A DNA stretch of 64,000 nt from Raphanus sativus (lineage: Eukaryota > Streptophyta > Magnoliopsida > Brassicales > Brassicaceae). The notes beneath the pieces are model-generated. The model saw only the letters and a program-made list of their open reading frames with translations, was not told where the DNA came from and searched no databases. The stretch is taken from positions 18,251,792 through 18,315,791 of the forward strand of contig NC_079511.1 of assembly GCF_000801105.2 (NCBI RefSeq). The letters are read 5' to 3'. Shown here in pieces: positions 58,563 through 64,000 of this stretch; positions within the stretch are counted from its first letter, which is position 1; each line of letters starts with the position of its first letter. Both the position numbers and the translations under genes were made by a program.

Positions 58563-59638
58563 TACAGCAACCCCCCTTTTGACTCACAAGTACTTTTTAT
58601 ATTGCTTGTTTGCATGTAGCACGGTTATGCCCAATCCCCTTGCACCGGCTACAGTACCTTCTGTGTGTTTTCTTCATCTGCATGCAATAGCATTTGTGTT
58701 AGTAAGGTTTTCAAGATGTTTTTCTTTCTTTTTAATTTTCTTTTTGAGCATATATGGAGTGTATACCTTAACTTCACCACGAGAGAAGAACCTCTTCTTC
58801 CTTGGCCTACCCGGAGGGCGTCGGGTAACTGGTGGATGCAGAGAAATCGCAGCTATATCATCAGCCAACTGATTACTGGTGTTCAGTTCAACAGGCGGTG
58901 AAACATGCTCAGCATAAGCTGCCTTCAGGTATTCGATAGTGTACACATCGCCAACCAGCCCCTCCACCCTTACATTTGCTTTCAAAGCATCTGCAATCGC
59001 ATGAGAACATGAGATACTTAGCTTCTGAAACTCAAAGCACGAGCATGACCTATCTGTCAAACTGACGACGAACGATGCTCCTCTCAGATCCTGGACCTCA
59101 TACAGCAACCCCCCTTTTGACTCACAAGTACTTTTTATATTGCTTGTTTGCATGTAGCACGGTTATGCCCAATCCCCTTGCACCGGCTACAGTACCTTCT
59201 GTGTGTTTTCTTCATCTGCATGCAATAGCATTTGTGTTAGTAAGGTTTTCAAGATGTTTTTCTTTCTTTTTAATTTTCTTTTTGAGCATATATGGAGTGT
59301 ATACCTTAACTTCACCACGAGAGAAGAACCTCTTCTTCCTTGGCCTACCCGGAGGGCGTCGGGTAACTGGTGGATGCAGAGAAATCGCAGCTATATCATC
59401 AGCCAACTGATTACTGGTGTTCAGTTCAACAGGCGGTGAAACATGCTCAGCATAAGCTGCCTTCAGGTATTCGATAGTGTACACATCGCCAACCAGCCCC
59501 TCCACCCTTACATTTGCTTTCAAAGCATCTGCAATCGCATGAGAACATGAGATACTTAGCTTCTGAAACTCAAAGCACGAGCATGACCTATCTGTCAAAC
59601 TGACTACGAACGATGCTCCTCTCAGATCCTGGACCTCA
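58563..59638. repeat. Tandem duplication, 538 bp x 2
   Basis: 58563-59100 and 59101-59638 are direct, adjacent copies with one difference noticed (59066 G versus 59604 T, synonymous in the coding frame). The unit spans the transposase C-terminal exons and the bases beyond its stop. Copy 59101-59638 is in register with the gene; the other is a downstream extra. Confidence 0.9.
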
Positions 59639-62600
59639 TACTCATCGTTATCCAGCTTCCTTACATCGTATCCGCCACATATTTCAAAGCTCGCAGCTAG
59701 TAAACTGTTAACCTTTGGTGTCAAACCCGCATCCACGTCCTTCACAGCATCACGTCTCGAGGTGAACCAGCTAACCAGCTTCTTTCGTATGAACTCCAGC
59801 AATGGTATAACAGGGTATTCCCTTGCATCCCGAAGCACTGAATTCCAAGAATCGGCCAGATTACTCGTCATGATGTTGTAGCGGTCCCCTGGGAAGTGGG
59901 ATCTAGTCCAATGCTGGAGACCTATGTCAACGAGGTAGTCAGCACACCGTTGGTTGATCGACCTAATCTCAGTCAAGGTTGTGTAAAACTCTCCCATCCT
60001 AAAAGCTCTGGCTGCCTTAGAGACGAGGTAACCCAGTTGTCGCTCTTTAAAAAGAGTCTTGATGTTCCTCTTTAGGTGGATGATGCAGGCACAATGCCCA
60101 GCGAGTGGATACACCTGCAAGGTCGTCACAAACAGTAAGTTAACCGGACATAATACGAAATGTACGTGTATCGCATTTCTTAGACGTACATTTATCAAAA
60201 TAGTCGGACAACAATCAAAGACATCATACCTTGCTCAATCCTTGGTAAATCGAGGCATGTCAGTCTGAAACGAACACCACACTGTCATTGTCAGGCACGA
60301 ACGACGATAACTTATGAAAAAACCACTCCCACGACTTATCATTTTCCCCATCGACTATAGCAAAAGCTAGGGGAAAGATCTGATAGTTCCCATCTTGCGC
60401 AGAAGCAGTCAAGAGACAACCCGCGTACTTCCCTCTCAGATGTGTGCCATCCACGACCACAACCTTCCGCATATATTGAAAACCCTTCACGCACGCCCCC
60501 AAAGCAACGAACATATACTTGAAGCGGTACCCCAACTCTTCCACGTATTCTGTATGTAACTGGGTAATGGTCCCTGGATTAGCCTCAACCAGCCTTTGTA
60601 AATAGTTGGGAAGGCTCTTGTACGAAGCACCACACGATCCCTTGGCTATGTCCACCGCCAGCTCGCGTGAACGCCAAGCTTTCCAATAAGAGATGTTAAC
60701 AGCATGATCCCCCCTCATAACCTGTCTGATATCACCGGGGCGCGGACCCGCACCTGTTCCACTGAACTGTTGCCTTAACAACCCTCCAATGACGCTTGAT
60801 GTCGCCTGTCTTTGGTACCCAGCTCGCTCATCAACACTACAACAATGCTCACCACCGATCTTACGGACCTCGTACATATTGGAACCCTTGACCAGCACTG
60901 CATAAACTCGCCAAGTGCATGTCAGACCAACACATTCGAGCACCATAACCGAAGGTGATGATTTCGCACAACGATAGACGAACTTGTTTTTGATAGCATA
61001 CAAAGCCATGTGATGCTTGAATGCATCTCGATTCTCAAAAGTCTTTCCAACGAAAAGGTCTTTATCACCTGATCCCACATAGCCTGCACACATGCACAAC
61101 CATTTTATAAATATTTTAGTCATTAATATAGCAGCATGTATAGTAAAAGCGCAGATTATCTTAAAGACATGAAATGGCTCGTCCTAAAAGCAACAAAATC
61201 AATTAACCGTATATTTTCTCACAAATACTTAGTCAACAAGAGCGACTGGAATAGATGATACAAGTGACAGAATAACCAGCTAAATAACACAATGCATCAT
61301 AAAACCCAAACACACACTTTACGTAACCGACGAATGGAACATACAAACATAGATTAACCAGAAACACATAACCGTAAATAATTTTATAAAGCCGGATAAA
61401 CGGTACATGAGAAAACACACTTCCGTTTTTTTACTGAAAACATCCAACTTAACCGTTATCCTAATAATTAGCCGCAATACAACTGTTTAGCCGGTTAATA
61501 TAACACAGGGAAAATGTAACAGTCCGGTTAATTAGAAACTTAGCCGATTAGTATTTTAGATAACCGATATCGCAGTAGAAGCCAATGACAAACTTATTTA
61601 AACCCACCATCATCTCCACTTTCATCAGACGATGAGTTTGGTTTCTTAGTTGCCACATCCTGGGGGCCGGGATCCGCCACACCACCGCAGTCAATGGTTA
61701 GGCCGAGCTCTGTTGTCACGACCACAGTAGTTTGGTCCTGACTTTTTTGTCCAACTGAAATTCCACTCCCAGACGCCACAACGGGCGCAGGCACTTGGCT
61801 GCTAGATCCACGATTAGATGCTGCATGCAAACCGGAGGCCGTATTAATCTTTGTTTGGATAACCTTGCAATCGTTATAACATAAATGTAGAAAACATATT
61901 GTCCCATCTTACCCAAAAACTTCTCAAACGCTGCGAGCAACTCGTTAGCCGGTTCCGGAGAAGCTGCAGGGATGGTGATAACTGCCTGGTCTGGTTCACG
62001 CGGCACAGATACAGGCGGAGTGACCTCCACAACCAAACCCACACACGAGCCAGTGGAGGAAGAATCATCTTCTTTCTGAGCTGCGCCAACTAGTCCATCA
62101 TCCACGAGTCTTATTGTCTCCTCTTCGCGTCCTTCACCTTCGACTACGGCCCGATCTGGCTCCACTCCATCGGGGAGAACTAGGTCTTCACCCATGAGAC
62201 CCTCCCAAAAATCCATCGCTGTCTCCATAGTACTTCGCCTGAAGATTCTGCCCTCAGTTTGAGTAATTTTCGGGAGGGCTGGAGCTAGTTGCGTCAACGG
62301 CAGCGCTCCTGATGAGAACATAAAAATTAACCGTTTAATACAAAACAAGTACACGCAACTTTAGTAATAGCCGGATAATAACATACAGTTACATGCATCG
62401 AACAATACAAATAAGGGAAAAAATTCAAGAGAACTTTACCAATATTTGCTTGTGGCTCAGCTGGGTCAGTGCTCGGCTGCGTCAGGGGCAACTGCGTAGG
62501 ATCCGTGATGGCCACAGGATCATTCTCCCCACCTTTGTAACCCGAAAACACAATTAACAGAATAATCAGAAACATGCACAACCATTTCAACGTTTAACCG

Positions 62601-63359
62601 GTTATATAGAAAATTAACCAGACCTGTCTGCGCATCAGCCATGTTTTCATCGTCGTCGTCTTCCACCAATATCACTTCACGTGCAATAGCTTCGTAGCGG
62701 CGGTCAGCTTCTTCTTGAAGTCTGTCGGCTAGGTCCATCTCAAGATCAACCCTATGCAGAACCATCATCTCATGCTCGTTAAAAATATCCTCCAAGACGG
62801 ATCTGCTGCATGTCTTCCTTCTACCAACAACGAGCCCTGAAAAAGAAAAAAAAAATAGAAAGAGCCATTTATACCAACAACAAAACGAAAGTATAACAAC
62901 ATAAACATCCATACATTTACTTTGAAACTCCCTTCTTGCATACTCGTCTTGAGTTCCGTCAACAACATACCGCTTCCGGCCGACGACGAAGTTGTCTCTC
63001 CGGTTGTAATGGTATCTAGCGACGCTTTCAGCCCCTATGGTCACGACGAGCACGAGCTTGGTGAACCACTCCCTTACACTTAGCATGACTGGTATGTCAG
63101 CGGTTGTTGTGATGCTAATCGGCACAGACCGCCTCCCAAGTGGACCGAGAATCCATGACGGAAACTGGTAAGACAGCACAACCAGAGTCCCTTGTCCAAC
63201 GACGTACCTCATCCTCGCCACGTTCAGTAAAGACTCGTAACTTTCATCGTCTCTTATCATCGCCCCGAACCCAAAGTCAGTAGGATCAGCATGAAAATTC
63301 CAAGCGCCGTTTTCTTCCTTGAGCCACTCACCACGCCAAAGCCTCACTAGCTTCCCCAT
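59135..63359 (-). pseudogene. mudrA-type MULE transposase, one in-frame stop
   Basis: Eight minus-strand exons: 63359-62921, 62836-62624, 62532-62440, 62308-61913, 61820-61608, 61083-60230, 60114-59305, 59215-59135. All junctions are GT/AG and the total is 3099 nt (1032 codons plus TAA), which supports the model. The N-terminal domain is WRGEWLKEENGAWNF ... YVVGQGTLVVLSYQFP; then an acidic linker; the Mutator DNA-binding domain (KTFENRDAFKHHMALYAIKN); the transposase core with Asp in VVVVDGTHL (codon 663) and FVSD (codon 725); a SWIM finger (CSCFEFQ...CSHAIA, about 910-935); and a C-terminal CCHC knuckle (YCSRCKGIGHNRATC). A TGA at 60260-60262 (codon 726) directly follows the second Asp. An AG (TTTTCAG) precedes the ATG, so a 5' UTR exon is likely. 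Confidence 0.82.
61084..61607 (-). promoter_or_regulatory. Transposase intron 5 with clustered CCGG-type motif
   Basis: A 524-bp intron holding about a dozen near-matches to TA(A/G)CCG(G)-TA in either orientation, for example at 61204, 61273, 61324, 61369, 61390, 61449, 61487, 61523 and 61550. Candidate recognition array; see findings. Confidence 0.4.
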
Positions 63360-64000
63360 CTGAAAAGTTTTTTTTTTCACATGAAATCATTATGTAATCC
63401 AAAAACAAAAGAGAAAGACGTCATGCAAAAAGATTTTTTTCAGATTAATAATGTTTTCTAAGATATAGTTATGTTCCAGACTGACATGCTTCCATCATCA
63501 ATGCAAAAACCATCGCATGAAACATGTGAAACTACGACATAAATGACAGAAGTAACTAACCTGATTATATTCAAGAACTGGAAATGATGAAGGAAACCTT
63601 AAATAGCCATTAAATACGATTCTATAAGAAAGTGATAGTTATGGAGTGTGTTTTTAACAACAGACCAACTGTTGTTATATAGAGGAAAACATATACGCAC
63701 GGCGTTACAGTTTGCACAACATGCATATAGATTTGTTACCCGTGGTAAACAGTCGAAAAGGTTCATCTTTTCTAGACAATATGTATGGTCAGTTTTTATG
63801 GCTATTTTTAGATTAAACCTAGATAATTACTTACGGTCCATGATATATATAGATTTCGTAATCATTACATGCATGTCATAATTGCTCTACTTTTTTCGCC
63901 TTGCTACGTAAGAGAAGAAGCTATAGGGTCATTGTCGTCTTTTCTCTCCATCAGAAGCTGGGCTTTGCGTTTGGGCCAGACGGTTTTCCATCCGTGCAAA
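63360..64000. other. Transposase upstream region and right end of MULE
   Basis: Noncoding, presumably with the transposase promoter and 5' leader. It ends in sequence that may belong to the host or the MULE terminus; the word GGGTCATTGTCG near 63928 resembles a MULE end. Confidence 0.4.

Larger units (their letters stand above)
53350..63945. mobile_element. VANDAL/Kaonashi-like MULE with three genes
   Basis: A Mutator-like element defined by its gene content: DUF1985 + ULP-like gene and GRF zinc-finger gene (plus strand), converging on a mudrA-type transposase (minus strand). Such elements lack long terminal inverted repeats, and I see none; the ends are approximate. Candidate termini are ATTGACCTTTATACCCC (about 53371) and, on the minus strand, CAATGACCCTATAGC (about 63940). 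A target duplication could not be identified. In Arabidopsis, VANDAL21 carries vanA (transposase), vanB and vanC (anti-silencing factor); ULP-bearing MULEs were called Kaonashi. Assigning this copy to that group is inference from domains. Confidence 0.72.

Noticed and set aside
58513..58872. Plus-strand frame of 119 codons and its duplicate at 59075-59410
   Set aside because: It is the reverse strand of the transposase C terminus and exists twice only because of the 538-bp duplication.

Overview
This window is plant nuclear DNA, most likely from a Brassicaceae genome and from repeat-rich, pericentromere-like heterochromatin. The signs are ATHILA-type Ty3/gypsy elements (three copies), plant Helitrons with CTAGT 3' ends and A^T insertion sites, a Stowaway MITE, a plant L1-type LINE with an RNase H domain, a Copia relic and a VANDAL/Kaonashi-type Mutator element with a DUF1985/ULP-like gene. 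I found no ordinary single-copy host gene, no tRNA and no rRNA. Everything was read by eye from the sequence; no searches were run. A 100-base N gap lies at 4438-4537.

Layout. 1-4437: two Tat-like LTR elements of opposite orientation, each represented only by its 3' end, flanking an ATHILA remnant. The second carries a possible spliced antisense ORF. 4538-15962: a nearly complete ATHILA element on the minus strand (LTRs, tRNA-Asp-type primer site, gag, protease, RT, RNase H, integrase, envelope-like ORF). Its LTRs are about 1% different but its genes carry at least seven lesions. 15963-20687: a third ATHILA copy (plus strand) with a broken envelope-like ORF and a 3' LTR. 20688-21205: LINE fragment. 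21868-23033: Helitron with a Stowaway MITE inside. 23199-29600: an intact LINE with perfect target-site duplications, poly(A) and two open ORFs joined by an ATGA overlap. 29857-47104: AT-rich DNA with several Helitrons, one carrying the last exons of a CAND1-like gene behind an upstream start exon, plus a hAT-like element and a 5'-truncated LINE. 47213-52928: decayed Copia element with a perfect 5-bp duplication.

The most interesting unit is about 53350-63945, a VANDAL/Kaonashi-like MULE with three genes: a DUF1985 + ULP/C48-like gene (plus strand), a small GRF zinc-finger/coiled-coil gene (plus strand) and a mudrA-type transposase (minus strand) whose eight-exon model closes exactly in frame. 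Each large gene is interrupted by one in-frame TGA. A short CCGG-containing word of the type TA(A/G)CCGG(N)TA recurs in most of the element's introns and spacers. This resembles the known VANDAL arrangement, in which a VANC protein recognises short motifs in its own element's noncoding DNA and counteracts silencing. The assignment of these genes to such a system is inference.
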